Assembly (NCBI GenBank): GCA_017964325.1
Contig: JAGCSE010000144.1
Coordinates: 1-50,805, forward strand
Source: Victivallales bacterium
Lineage (GTDB): Bacteria; Verrucomicrobiota; Lentisphaeria; Oligosphaerales; Oligosphaeraceae
DNA: 50,805 bases
Reading direction: 5' to 3'
This document shows positions 34,551 through 42,202 of the stretch, in pieces (positions within the stretch are counted from its first letter, which is position 1; each line of letters starts with the position of its first letter). The notes beneath the pieces were generated by a model that worked only from the letters and a program-made list of their open reading frames with translations, had not been told where the DNA came from and did no database searches. The position numbers and the translations under genes were made by a program.

Positions 34551-35798
34551 ATGGCGAAATTCCAATATGTGGCCATGGATACCGGCGGTAAGGAGAAAAA
34601 AGGTATCATTGAGGCCGAAACCGAACAAGATGCCGTGAATGCGCTGAAACAGCAGCAGCTGTTTCCGACTTCCATCATCGCCGCCAAGACGACCAATCCA
34701 GGCCAGTCCTCCGCAAAAGGCGGAAAGGGCATGGGCTTTGGTGCGCCCAAAATCCCCCGCAAGGAACTGACGACCATGACTCGACAGCTCGCCACGCTGC
34801 TCGAAGCTGGTCTGCCGCTCGTCCGCGCCATGCGTACGCTGCAACGTCAGGCAAAAGGCAGCTCGCCGCAGCTTTACAGAGTTTTGGGCGACCTCGCCGA
34901 CCAAGTGGAAGGCGGTGCGACCTTCTCTGAAGCTCTCGCAGGCCATCCGAAATCATTCAACAAACTCTACGTTTCCATGGTCCGCGCAGGTGAGGCTTCG
35001 GGTGCCATGGAAGTCGTTCTGGTCCGACTCTCCGAATTCATGGAAAAGGCCGCCCGAATCGAAGGTAAGGTTAAATCGGCCATGGTTTATCCTATATCGG
35101 TTCTTGTCATTGCAGGTGGTATCACCGCAGGTTTGATGATTTTCATCGTCCCGAAATTCCAGAAGATGTTCGAGGAAATGCTTCCTGGCGAATCCATGCC
35201 GTTCATGACGGAAGTCGTCATGAAGACATCCGATTTCATGGCGAAGAAAGCCCACATCGCCTTGATTGGCCTTATCGCCTTCATCATTGCCTTCAAACTC
35301 GCCCTCAAAACAAAAATTGGTTCGACCATATTCGACTTGGCTTGTCTTAAGTTGCCCCCCTTCAACACATTGATTGTCCGAAACGTGTCCGCGCGATTCT
35401 GTCGAACGCTTGGTACGCTGATGGCTTCCGGTGTTGCCGTCTTGCAGGCGTTGCAGATTGTGAAAGACACGTCCGGCAATGAAATCGTCGCCAAAGCCAT
35501 CCAGGACGTCCATGACGCCGTTAAGGAAGGTGAAGGCATGACCAAGCCGCTCGAAAAGTCCGGCGTCTTTCCGCTGATGCTTTGCTCCATGGTTGAAGTC
35601 GGTGAGGAAACCGGTGCTCTGCCTGACATGTTGAACCGAGTCGCGGGCGTCTATGAGGAAGAAGTTGACCGTGCCGTCGAAGGCTTGACCTCCCTGATTG
35701 AGCCGTTGATGATCTGCTTCCTGGCTGTCATCGTCGGTGGCATCGTCATCGCTCTGTTCGCACCGCTGGTCAAGATGATCGATAAGCTTGGTGGTTGA
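34551..35798 (+). CDS. pilC: Type IV pilus inner-membrane platform protein PilC (GspF family)
   Basis: A 415-residue protein with the repeated GspF/T2SSF domain: first copy LTTMTRQLATLLEAGLPLVRAM..., second copy VRNVSARFCRTLGTLMASGVAVLQALQ. Three transmembrane segments are visible, the last near the C-terminus (LMICFLAVIVGGIVIALFAPLV). The N-terminal FQYVAMDTGGKEKKGIIEAE is also typical. PilC is the membrane platform that the PilB and PilT motors rotate or push. AAGGAG stands seven bases before the ATG. The operon ends here; a tRNA gene follows after 120 bases. Confidence 0.95.
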   Translation: MAKFQYVAMDTGGKEKKGIIEAETEQDAVNALKQQQLFPTSIIAAKTTNPGQSSAKGGKGMGFGAPKIPRKELTTMTRQLATLLEAGLPLVRAMRTLQRQAKGSSPQLYRVLGDLADQVEGGATFSEALAGHPKSFNKLYVSMVRAGEASGAMEVVLVRLSEFMEKAARIEGKVKSAMVYPISVLVIAGGITAGLMIFIVPKFQKMFEEMLPGESMPFMTEVVMKTSDFMAKKAHIALIGLIAFIIAFKLALKTKIGSTIFDLACLKLPPFNTLIVRNVSARFCRTLGTLMASGVAVLQALQIVKDTSGNEIVAKAIQDVHDAVKEGEGMTKPLEKSGVFPLMLCSMVEVGEETGALPDMLNRVAGVYEEEVDRAVEGLTSLIEPLMICFLAVIVGGIVIALFAPLVKMIDKLGG

Positions 35799-35918
35799 TT
35801 TCGCCATCGACGGCAAACCGCGCAAAACAGGCTCATTTTCAGCGAAAAGCATCTTTTTTCGGCATAATGGTTTGTTTTGCGTGGAATGTGCGTTATATTA
35901 ATAATGTTTACAACAAGT

Positions 35919-35996
35919 CGGGGCGTGGCTCAGTCTGGCTAGAGCGCTGCGTTCGGGACGCAGAGGCCGGAGGTTCAAATCCTCTCGCCCCGACCA
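35919..35996 (+). tRNA. tRNA-Pro (anticodon CGG), CCA encoded
   Basis: The acceptor stem CGGGGCG/CGCCCCG pairs fully. The D stem is GCTC/GAGC, the anticodon stem CTGCG/CGCAG with loop TTCGGGA gives anticodon CGG, and the T stem GGAGG/CCTCT has one G-T pair. The 3' CCA is encoded. An intrinsic terminator follows 14 bases later. An AT-rich island with a lone ATPase gene lies directly beyond. Confidence 0.96.
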
Positions 35997-36010
35997 ATTT
36001 TTTTAAAATT

Positions 36011-36046
36011 CCCATGGAATCTGTTTCCATGGGAGTTTTTTTTTTT
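36011..36046 (+). terminator. Intrinsic terminator of tRNA-Pro
   Basis: A perfect 9-bp stem, CCCATGGAA/TTCCATGGG (36011-36033), with loop TCTGT is followed by AG and a run of eleven to twelve T. Confidence 0.93.
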
Positions 36047-36062
36047 GTCGATTCCTATAGTT

Positions 36063-37262
36063 TCATTCCAGCAGGAAATCGATTAAATTCCGATGAACGA
36101 TGCCGTTGTGGCTGAAATTCGCAAGATCCAGAGAAAGTACGGTTTTCGGGTAGTTGTCGCTGATGGCTTCCAATGGTGCGAATTCCCGTTGGCGCGTCTC
36201 TTCAGTTGGCATGAGATAGGAAACTTGAATGTAGAGGATATCGCTTTTTCTTTGTGCAACGAAATCGATTTCCTTGTTGTCCATGAGTCCGACCGATAGC
36301 TTCCATCCCCTGCGTAGCAGTTCCACGGCGACAATATTTTCCAATATCTGGTCAATGGCCAGACCATTGCCACCGATAATCGCCTCCCTGAAACCATGGT
36401 CGGCAACATAGATTTTCTCCATGGTTGAAAAAAATTCCTTTCCTACGAGATTATAACGCTTAAGAGGAAGCGAAATACAGGCTTCAGCACTGTATTTTAA
36501 AAAGTTATATATGGTTTCAAGTGATATGCTCCGCTTTTGGCTTTTCATGTATTTGATAATTGACTTTGCTGAAAACAAGTGCCCCGTTTCAGAGAGCAGA
36601 AACATGATAAAACGTTCCAGAAGATCAATTTCACGAATCTTATGCCGTTGGGATATGTCCTTGAGCATGACAGAATTAAAGACATCTTGCAGATAGATGC
36701 GCACAGCCTCGCCTGTAATGCCAGTCTCATAAATGAATGGCATTCCACCAAGGGAGACATATTCCATGAAGCTGTCCTGTAAGGTCGAGTTGCGTTGCAA
36801 AAGCAATTGATGGATCTCCTTGAAAGAAAAGGGAAATACTTGTATTTCGATGTAACGTCCTCCAAGATAAGTGGATAACTCTGATGACAGCAATTTGGCA
36901 TTGGATCCCGTCAAATAAATGTCAACATCAAAATCAATGGTCAGTGTATTGATGAGTTTCTCCCAGCCATCCAATTCCTGAATTTCGTCAAACAACAGGT
37001 AGAACTTGCCGGAAAGGGCTTGGCTTTGCTGCTTAATGAATTCGTAGGTTTTCTCTACTGATTGATTGAACTCCATCTTTTTGGATTCAAAATTGACTTC
37101 AATGATGTTTTGACTGAGAATTCCACGCTTTTCCAGCAGAAATTTTTTAAACATGGACAGAATGGTTGATTTGCCGCAACGACGTATGCCCGTAAAAACC
37201 TTGATGACATTCATATCAATGAATGGCAAAATCTTGTTCATATAATCTGGACGTTCAATCAT
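36063..37262 (-). CDS. AAA_14/DUF4143 family ATPase
   Basis: About 399 residues. Walker A is GIRRCGKST, Walker B is FYLLFDEIQEL, and the sensor segment is LTGSNAKLLSSELSTYLGGR; together these mark the AAA_14 family. The C-terminal DUF4143 region ends with a nuclease-fold-like strand pattern (NKEIDFVAQRKSDILYIQVSY). Such proteins are widespread, often solitary and often on mobile or variable islands; their cellular role is poorly known. The frame starts at 37268, but ATG 37262 has AGGA at the right distance. The gene and its surroundings are more AT-rich than the flanking operons and lie next to tRNA-Pro, which hints at acquisition by transfer. Twin palindromes upstream may regulate it. Confidence 0.9.
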   Translation of the reverse strand: MIERPDYMNKILPFIDMNVIKVFTGIRRCGKSTILSMFKKFLLEKRGILSQNIIEVNFESKKMEFNQSVEKTYEFIKQQSQALSGKFYLLFDEIQELDGWEKLINTLTIDFDVDIYLTGSNAKLLSSELSTYLGGRYIEIQVFPFSFKEIHQLLLQRNSTLQDSFMEYVSLGGMPFIYETGITGEAVRIYLQDVFNSVMLKDISQRHKIREIDLLERFIMFLLSETGHLFSAKSIIKYMKSQKRSISLETIYNFLKYSAEACISLPLKRYNLVGKEFFSTMEKIYVADHGFREAIIGGNGLAIDQILENIVAVELLRRGWKLSVGLMDNKEIDFVAQRKSDILYIQVSYLMPTEETRQREFAPLEAISDNYPKTVLSLDLANFSHNGIVHRNLIDFLLE

Positions 37263-37320
37263 AGACATATCCTATATGGCTGAAAATGGAATATCACGGA
37301 ATTATATTGTCATGAATATA

Positions 37321-37378
37321 ATTTCGATATGGTGAAATTCAACCCTATATTTTTAAATTTATTTCGGTATAGTGAAAT
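37321..37378. promoter_or_regulatory. Twin 18-bp palindromes, candidate operator
   Basis: ATTTCGATATGGTGAAAT (37321-37338) and ATTTCGGTATAGTGAAAT (37361-37378) are near-identical, each with ATTTC/GAAAT arms, and are spaced 40 bp apart, start to start. They lie 59-116 bases upstream of the ATPase start. Two copies on about four helical turns suggest a dimeric repressor, perhaps self-regulation. No protein is known to bind them. Confidence 0.5.
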
Positions 37379-37414
37379 AAATTTTACTTGTGGAATCATC
37401 GCAATCATATAAAC

Positions 37415-37538
37415 GGTCGCTCTGGAGAGCGCCCCTTCCACGCGATTGTGGTGACATTCATCGCCGCAATTCAGACATATTTCCCTATGCTTGCGCATTG
37501 CGCTTAACGCGGACAAAGGGGCGCACTCCTGTGCGACC
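37415..37538. repeat. Imperfect 23-bp inverted repeat built from two hairpin elements
   Basis: The left arm (37415-37437) and the right arm (37516-37538) are reverse complements at 20 of 23 positions. Each arm alone is also a small hairpin: CGCTCT/AGAGCG on the left, CGCAC/GTGCG on the right. The three differences keep local pairing. Both belong to the hairpin family seen near 10693 and 28752. No transposase is present. Confidence 0.65.
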
Positions 37539-37603
37539 ACCATGCCAAAGACGCGGCATTCGAAGCTTTGTGATCTACAGAAAATTAGGACCTTCTGTTA
37601 TTC

Positions 37604-37661
37604 ACACTAAAGCACACGGTAGAACGCTCCGCATGGGGCGTCTCTTTTCGTGCTTTAGTGT
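37604..37661. repeat. 12-bp perfect inverted repeat with nested stem
   Basis: ACACTAAAGCAC (37604-37615) pairs with GTGCTTTAGTGT (37650-37661). The 34-base loop holds a further near-stem, ACGCTCC/GGGGCGT, around GCAT. It could be a structured RNA or a small mobile-element remnant. Confidence 0.65.
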
Positions 37662-37845
37662 AGGTCGTCCTATGTCTTGTGTGAACTCCATTGGAAGCCA
37701 CTTCTATCTTTGAGCATTTATGTAATTTCAAGCAAAATTGCTGGATTTTAAATTTGCCCTGCATTTCTTGCGAGGAGATTACATACGTCCAAAGTTCTGG
37801 CTTTCTGGAGTATTAGCGATGCCGCCGACACCACACCTATTGATT

Positions 37846-39120
37846 TTATGTTCCTGTCACTTCGCGCTTTCCAGTTGCGGCGGTGATAGTGATGGGCAGG
37901 ATGGTGTTGCGGCTTATCGTTGTCGCGGAATTGACGGTTACATGGAGATAGTTGTCTGACCAGCCAGCCAGTGGATTTTCGTCTTCAATCAAGACATCCA
38001 ATGTCTTTCCAACTTGCGATTTTGCAAAGTTTTCAGCCTTTTCAACGGCCAAGGCAAGAAGCTCCTTGGAACGTTCTTCCGCAATGTGCTTCGACGGACG
38101 GCCAGGCATGCTCGCCGCCGGCGTGCCAGGCCGCGGCGAATAGGTGAAGATGTGAAGAAGTCCGAAGGGAAGTCGTGACAAAAATGCTTTGCAGGCCGCA
38201 AACGTTTCATCGGTCTCGCCTGGAAAGCCGACGATGACATCCGTTCCCAGACACAGCCCTGGAACCTTTTCGGCCGCAAGCATGGCGATGCGTTCGAAAT
38301 CGGCGGTGCTGTAGTGACGTCCCATCTGCTGGAGGAGGGAATCCTCTCCGTATTGGACGGGAAGATGGAGGAAACGGCAAAGCCGCGGATTGCGCGACAT
38401 GACATCGATGACCTGTCCGACGACAGGACCAGGCTCGGCAGAACCAATGCGTATGCGGAAGCCGTCGCCGAGGGCGAGAATCCGTTCAATGACATCGGCG
38501 AGATTGCAGCCGCTGTTTTGATAAGTCGTGATATTTACGCCAGTTAAGACGATTTCACGATGGCCTCGACGGATGAGTTCGGTGGCCTCACGCAAAAGGT
38601 CTTCTAGATTTCTCGAACGGGCGGGACCACGTGTGTGCGGGACGATGCAATATGTGCAGAAGAAATTGCAACCATCTTGTATTTTGAGGTTTGCGCGTGT
38701 CCGTTCATCGTAGAGGGAAACGTTGGAAAGAAGAAAATCATCGTTCGCGTCGCCGCTGGCTGCTTGAAACGGTCCGCAGTCGCACGACATCCGTTCAGCA
38801 ATCAACTGGCTAAGCGGGGCGGGTTTCGGATTTGGTACGATGAGATTGACCTCAGGATATTTCTTTATATCACAAACGGTTGCTTCGCAGCCAATTAAGA
38901 CGATGAAGGCATTTGGCAGACGTTTTCTGGCGGCGCGGACAGCCTGGCGTGTTTTCTGCGAAGCTACTCCCGTGACCGCACAACTGTTGATGATGGCGAT
39001 GTCCGACGGTTCGCCCCATGGGATGGAGTGGTAGCCGTGGGCGGTCAAATCGCCCGCCACGGTGGCGGAATCAGCCTGGTTGAGACGGCATCCCAACGTA
39101 TGGATGGAAAAGGTTGGCAT
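37846..39120 (-). CDS. mtaB: MtaB-like tRNA (N6-L-threonylcarbamoyladenosine) methylthiotransferase
   Basis: A 424-residue radical SAM methylthiotransferase. The N-terminal UPF0004 domain has its three cluster cysteines in TLGCRLNQ, NSCAVTG and IGCEA. The radical SAM motif is CNFFCTYCIVP (CxxxCxxC). The phrase TLGCRLN, as opposed to TYGCQMN of MiaB, favours MtaB, which converts t6A37 to ms2t6A37 in ANN-decoding tRNAs. The C-terminus (about 360-424) fits a TRAM-like domain. It is the last gene of a minus-strand group; the U32-like fragments precede it with a 14-base gap, so they may be co-transcribed. Assignment within the family rests on motif style, not on a tree. Confidence 0.9.
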   Translation of the reverse strand: MPTFSIHTLGCRLNQADSATVAGDLTAHGYHSIPWGEPSDIAIINSCAVTGVASQKTRQAVRAARKRLPNAFIVLIGCEATVCDIKKYPEVNLIVPNPKPAPLSQLIAERMSCDCGPFQAASGDANDDFLLSNVSLYDERTRANLKIQDGCNFFCTYCIVPHTRGPARSRNLEDLLREATELIRRGHREIVLTGVNITTYQNSGCNLADVIERILALGDGFRIRIGSAEPGPVVGQVIDVMSRNPRLCRFLHLPVQYGEDSLLQQMGRHYSTADFERIAMLAAEKVPGLCLGTDVIVGFPGETDETFAACKAFLSRLPFGLLHIFTYSPRPGTPAASMPGRPSKHIAEERSKELLALAVEKAENFAKSQVGKTLDVLIEDENPLAGWSDNYLHVTVNSATTISRNTILPITITAATGKREVTGT

Positions 39121-39134
39121 TTCTGTAAGAGACG

Positions 39135-40517
39135 TTAGCGGAGTCGTCTATCGTAGTTGAAAAGGGTGATGGCGTTGGGAGCTTCTTGAAGATTTTCAGC
39201 GCCTGTGAGATCAATGACAAGTTGCGAAACGTGGATTTTGTTGTTGTGGATTTTTCGCCAATCGAAGGGGATGGTTGAGCGAAGGGCGGTGACGGAGCCT
39301 TCCTGCACGGGGCGTAGGGTGACTTTCCGTCCATCCGACAGCTTGTTACCGCTGCCGTAGTCTTTCGGGAGGATGGCACGTGTACGCATGAGGGCGGGAT
39401 AGCTGAAAACCGTCAGGATGAGCGGCGTTTCCGCACTGGCGGAAAGGGCTTGCAACTGGTCTTGATCGATTTCGCTTGATACTGTGACCGCATGACATCC
39501 AAGATTGGCCAACGTCTTGGCTGCCAAGGCGTTGAGGATGGCCAGGCCATCACCCGCAATCATATTGGCATTCACCTCTCGCGCCAATTGCCAAGTATCC
39601 CATGAATTGATTTCAATGGGCATGACGGGAGCGACAAGCGACAGAAAGTCGCGGATGGCTGGAATGTCGTCTTCATAGATGACAGGGGGCAGGGCGACAG
39701 CGAAGATATCTTCGTAATGCTCAATCAATTGAATGGCAAGGGCTTTCACATCTGTCTTGGCGCAGACCTGCGAGTCGATGATGAGTTTGCTTGAGCCGAG
39801 GTTCTTGCGTTCCGTGAAAAAACTTTCGGATTGGGCGGTGGTGACACGCAGAAGCGTGGCATGGTCGCCAAGACAGAGTTTGTTGTCGCGGCATTTAACA
39901 TGAGGGGCTTCGAGTATGGCGCGGACGGCGGACGGCAGATCGATGTCGCGTACGGTGCCGTCGGCCTCTTTTTGGCTTCGGCGGATGAAGGCGGTCGTTT
40001 CCTCTATGACACGGTTGCCCGCGCTGCGCGGAAGCAGACGGTCCTGCAAATTGTCTGGCGTGTATTTGATGCTCGCCAGACGAGCATCTTGCGCGAGCAG
40101 TTTGGCGAGTTCGATTGCGATTTCTGCCACTTCAATGGCGCGTTTGGGATTTGCTACGCGCTGCGGTGGTGTCCGGAACGTGGCAGTGTGGTTGTTATAG
40201 GTTAAATGCCAGAGGGTTCCGTTGGTATCATCATTGGAGACCCGTATGCTGTTTTCTACAACGGCGGCGGCATCCGCCTGGCAGTCAGACTGTGATTCGG
40301 TTGGCTGTTCTCCTGCTGGGCGGGCGGATTCCCCCGTGACATCCGTGCGGATTCCATGGAAATAGGCGTCCGACATCTGTCGGCCGGCGTATGCTCCGAG
40401 TTTGGCGGTGGATTCGGCGAGAGCTTCTGTGGAAAGACTGCCATTGAGTGCTTCACGGTAGAGACTTACAGTTTTGGAGACCCATGGCGCGGATTTGAGG
40501 CTGCCTTCGATTTTCAA
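39135..40517 (-). CDS. U32 peptidase family protein, C-terminal part (separated by in-frame stop)
   Basis: A 460-codon frame that continues, in the same phase, the N-terminal U32 fragment ending at 40518. The first residues LKIEGSLKSAPWVSKTVSLYREAL match the U32 segment that normally reads KIEG-x-KS-x(3)-V-x(3)-V-x(2)-YR. Together with the fragment before it the protein would be about 694 residues, a normal length for long U32 proteins with an extra C-terminal domain. One TAA codon divides them. The first sense codon after it is TTG, and AGGAG lies eight bases upstream of that TTG, so a separate translation start is possible. The downstream 400 residues show no frameshift or further stop. So it is either a freshly broken gene, a sequence error, or a real two-piece protein. 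Confidence 0.78.
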   Translation of the reverse strand: MKIEGSLKSAPWVSKTVSLYREALNGSLSTEALAESTAKLGAYAGRQMSDAYFHGIRTDVTGESARPAGEQPTESQSDCQADAAAVVENSIRVSNDDTNGTLWHLTYNNHTATFRTPPQRVANPKRAIEVAEIAIELAKLLAQDARLASIKYTPDNLQDRLLPRSAGNRVIEETTAFIRRSQKEADGTVRDIDLPSAVRAILEAPHVKCRDNKLCLGDHATLLRVTTAQSESFFTERKNLGSSKLIIDSQVCAKTDVKALAIQLIEHYEDIFAVALPPVIYEDDIPAIRDFLSLVAPVMPIEINSWDTWQLAREVNANMIAGDGLAILNALAAKTLANLGCHAVTVSSEIDQDQLQALSASAETPLILTVFSYPALMRTRAILPKDYGSGNKLSDGRKVTLRPVQEGSVTALRSTIPFDWRKIHNNKIHVSQLVIDLTGAENLQEAPNAITLFNYDRRLR

Positions 40518-41219
40518 TTAATCGACTCCTATTTGCGCGAGTCTGGCAAGGTCTCCCGCGAGGCACAAGTCGTGCATGGAAAGCGGTGTGGAGGTGAGTC
40601 CGTTTTGATTCGTCCATCGGACGCGGCATGGGCTTGCGCAGGCTCCGCGGTTGCCGCTGCGCCCGCCGACCCAGCTGGAAAGAAGGCAGCGGCCCGAACA
40701 ACTGAAACAAAGCGCACCTTGCACAAATACTTCTATTTCAACGCCATGACCGATGGTTGCTTTCATCTCGTCTTCTGACAGTTCGCGTGCCAAAACAACG
40801 CGTGTGATGCCAAAGGATTTGGCGGCCTCGACGCCAGCGGACGTCGTGATGGCGGCCTGCGTGCTGAAATGGAACGCCAGTTTCGGGAAGGCAGGAATGA
40901 AGGATAGAATGGCTGGATCGCAGATGAGAACGGCATCGACTCCAGCCTGTTCCGCCAACGCAAGCGTTCTGGCGGCCAGGCCGAGTTCGCGTTGCGAAAG
41001 ATCTATGTTCAACGTCAGATATGCCTTGGCATGAGCATCATGGATGGATTTGACGACATCATGCAACGCTTCCGGCGGGAAGTTTTTGGCTCCCGTCCGT
41101 GCATTGAGTTTCTTAAGGCCGAAATAGACGGCATCCGCTCCAGCCGCGAGCGCGGCTGTGAGTTCTTCAGGGCCTCCAGCGGGGGCAAGCAGTTCGGGCA
41201 ATTTGCTCATGTCGTTCAT
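40518..41219 (-). CDS. U32 peptidase family protein, N-terminal part (ends at in-frame TAA)
   Basis: A 233-residue frame with clear U32 (YegQ/RlhA-like) features: ELLAPAGGPEELTAALAAGADAVYFGLKKLNAR at the start and CFSCSGRCLLSSWVGGRSGNRGACASPCR near residue 190, whose cysteines are conserved in the family. It stops at a TAA exactly where related proteins continue into the KIEG segment; the text before the stop is ARLAQIGVD. A single base change (for example from TCA or TTA) would make this stop. U32 proteins act in tRNA or rRNA modification (hydroxylation of C or U) or as collagenase-like proteases. The gene is 33 bases after proC and in the same direction. See the C-terminal part for the alternatives. 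Confidence 0.8.
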   Translation of the reverse strand: MNDMSKLPELLAPAGGPEELTAALAAGADAVYFGLKKLNARTGAKNFPPEALHDVVKSIHDAHAKAYLTLNIDLSQRELGLAARTLALAEQAGVDAVLICDPAILSFIPAFPKLAFHFSTQAAITTSAGVEAAKSFGITRVVLARELSEDEMKATIGHGVEIEVFVQGALCFSCSGRCLLSSWVGGRSGNRGACASPCRVRWTNQNGLTSTPLSMHDLCLAGDLARLAQIGVD

Positions 41220-41252
41220 TCTGAATGAAAAGTGACTTAGTGAAGAAAATGG

Positions 41253-42053
41253 TTATTTGCCTTGGCCGAGTTCTATGGAACGGCGTCTGGCGGCATCGAC
41301 TACATCGTCCATGAGCTTGCGGAAATTGGCGGCGGCCATGACATCAAGTCCTGCGGCGGTTGTGCCTTTTTTGGAAGTGACGGCATCGCGGAGTTGATCG
41401 GGCGTGCCGAGCTTGCGGCAAAGCATTTCCGCAGAACCTGCAAGTGTCTGGACGGTAAGATCAAGCGATAGTTCCGGAGAGAGTCCCGCATGGACTCCTG
41501 CATCCGCCAACGCCTTGACCATTTCGAAGAAATAGGCGGGGCCAGAGCCACTGAGGGCCGTGACGGCATCCAACTGGTCTTCCGTTACCTGCCGTGCAAG
41601 CCCGAGGGAGCCGAGAATGGTTTCGGCGATTTTGGCGGAAGTCGCATCTGCCTGAGCTCCAAGGGCGAAGCAACTTGCGCCTTTTCCGACCATCAGCGGC
41701 GTGTTGGGCATGACGCGAATGATTTTCTCCGTGTGGAACCAACTGGACAGTTTGGCAAGCGGGATGCCCGCGCAGATGGAGATGACAAGCGTGCCTTCGC
41801 GCAAGGGCGGCAGCGCGGCGACGGCTTCGGGGGCGACCTGCGGCTTGACGGCCAGCAGAATCGTCTCGGCTTCCCGCACATGGTCGGATGCGTTCTCAAC
41901 ACATTGAACACCAGTTGCTTGTGTGAACGCTTCGCGGGCGGGTGCGAAGACATCGACCGCCATCAGCTCGGAAGCTGAATGAATGTTGTGTTTGACGATT
42001 CCCGCCGCTAACGCGGTGGCCATTTTACCTGCGCCGATGAAGAGGATTTTCAT
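41253..42053 (-). CDS. proC: Pyrroline-5-carboxylate reductase ProC
   Basis: About 266 residues, the normal ProC length. The N-terminal Rossmann motif is LFIGAGKMATALAAGI, the middle has ILLAVKPQV and RVMPNTPLMVGKGASCFA, and the C-terminal dimer domain has ALSGSGPAYFFEMVKAL. It reduces pyrroline-5-carboxylate to proline with NAD(P)H in the last step of proline synthesis. The frame is open from 42083, but the ATG at 42053 starts directly at the Rossmann fold; a weak CAGGT site lies upstream. It is preceded on the same strand by tRNA-Asn and a strong hairpin, so it probably has its own promoter or is partly read through. Confidence 0.95.
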   Translation of the reverse strand: MKILFIGAGKMATALAAGIVKHNIHSASELMAVDVFAPAREAFTQATGVQCVENASDHVREAETILLAVKPQVAPEAVAALPPLREGTLVISICAGIPLAKLSSWFHTEKIIRVMPNTPLMVGKGASCFALGAQADATSAKIAETILGSLGLARQVTEDQLDAVTALSGSGPAYFFEMVKALADAGVHAGLSPELSLDLTVQTLAGSAEMLCRKLGTPDQLRDAVTSKKGTTAAGLDVMAAANFRKLMDDVVDAARRRSIELGQGK

Positions 42054-42088
42054 GATAATTACCTGCCGGATGACGGTTTGCACAAGAA

Positions 42089-42120
42089 AGCCCCGTCAAA
42101 CTTTAACAGTTGACGGGGCT
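42089..42120 (-). terminator. Terminator-like hairpin after tRNA-Asn
   Basis: An 11-bp perfect stem, AGCCCCGTCAA/TTGACGGGGCT, with a 10-base loop lies six bases beyond the tRNA 3' end. On the minus strand the stem is followed by TTCTTGTG, a weak T-tract, so termination may be partial. Confidence 0.75.
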
Positions 42121-42126
42121 CAAAAC

Positions 42127-42202
42127 TGGCTCCGACAGCAGGACTCGAACCTGCGACATGGTGGTTAACAGCCACCCGCTCTACCGACTGAGCTATGACG
42201 GC
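42127..42202 (-). tRNA. tRNA-Asn (anticodon GTT), CCA encoded
   Basis: On the minus strand the D stem GCTC/GAGC, the anticodon stem GGTGG/CCACC with loop CTGTTAA (anticodon GTT) and the T stem GCAGG/CCTGC are all intact. The discriminator is G, as expected for Asn, and CCA is encoded. The acceptor stem is GCCGTCA against TGTCGGA, which leaves mismatches at 1-72 (G-A) and 5-68 (U-U). Confidence 0.93.

Larger units (their letters stand above)
37263..37845. other. Gene-poor region with palindromes and hairpins
   Basis: A 583-base region without a convincing gene. The left third is AT-rich and holds the promoter side of the ATPase gene with two palindromes. The middle holds a long imperfect inverted repeat (37415-37538). 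The next part has a 12-bp inverted repeat (37604-37661), and the last 180 bases show nothing I can name. Short open frames across it (for example 37310-37543 minus) lack family motifs and follow the repeats, so I do not call them genes. Confidence 0.7.

Noticed and set aside
34953..35852. Long minus-strand frame (299 codons) across pilC
   Set aside because: It is a shadow of pilC with atypical composition and no start signal.
37310..37543. Small minus-strand frame of 77 codons in the gene-poor region
   Set aside because: Its sequence is set by the inverted repeats, it has no ribosome binding site and no recognisable motif.
35960..37845. Attachment-site duplicate of the tRNA-Pro 3' end
   Set aside because: No second copy of the tRNA 3' sequence was seen by eye in the island, and there is no integrase gene.
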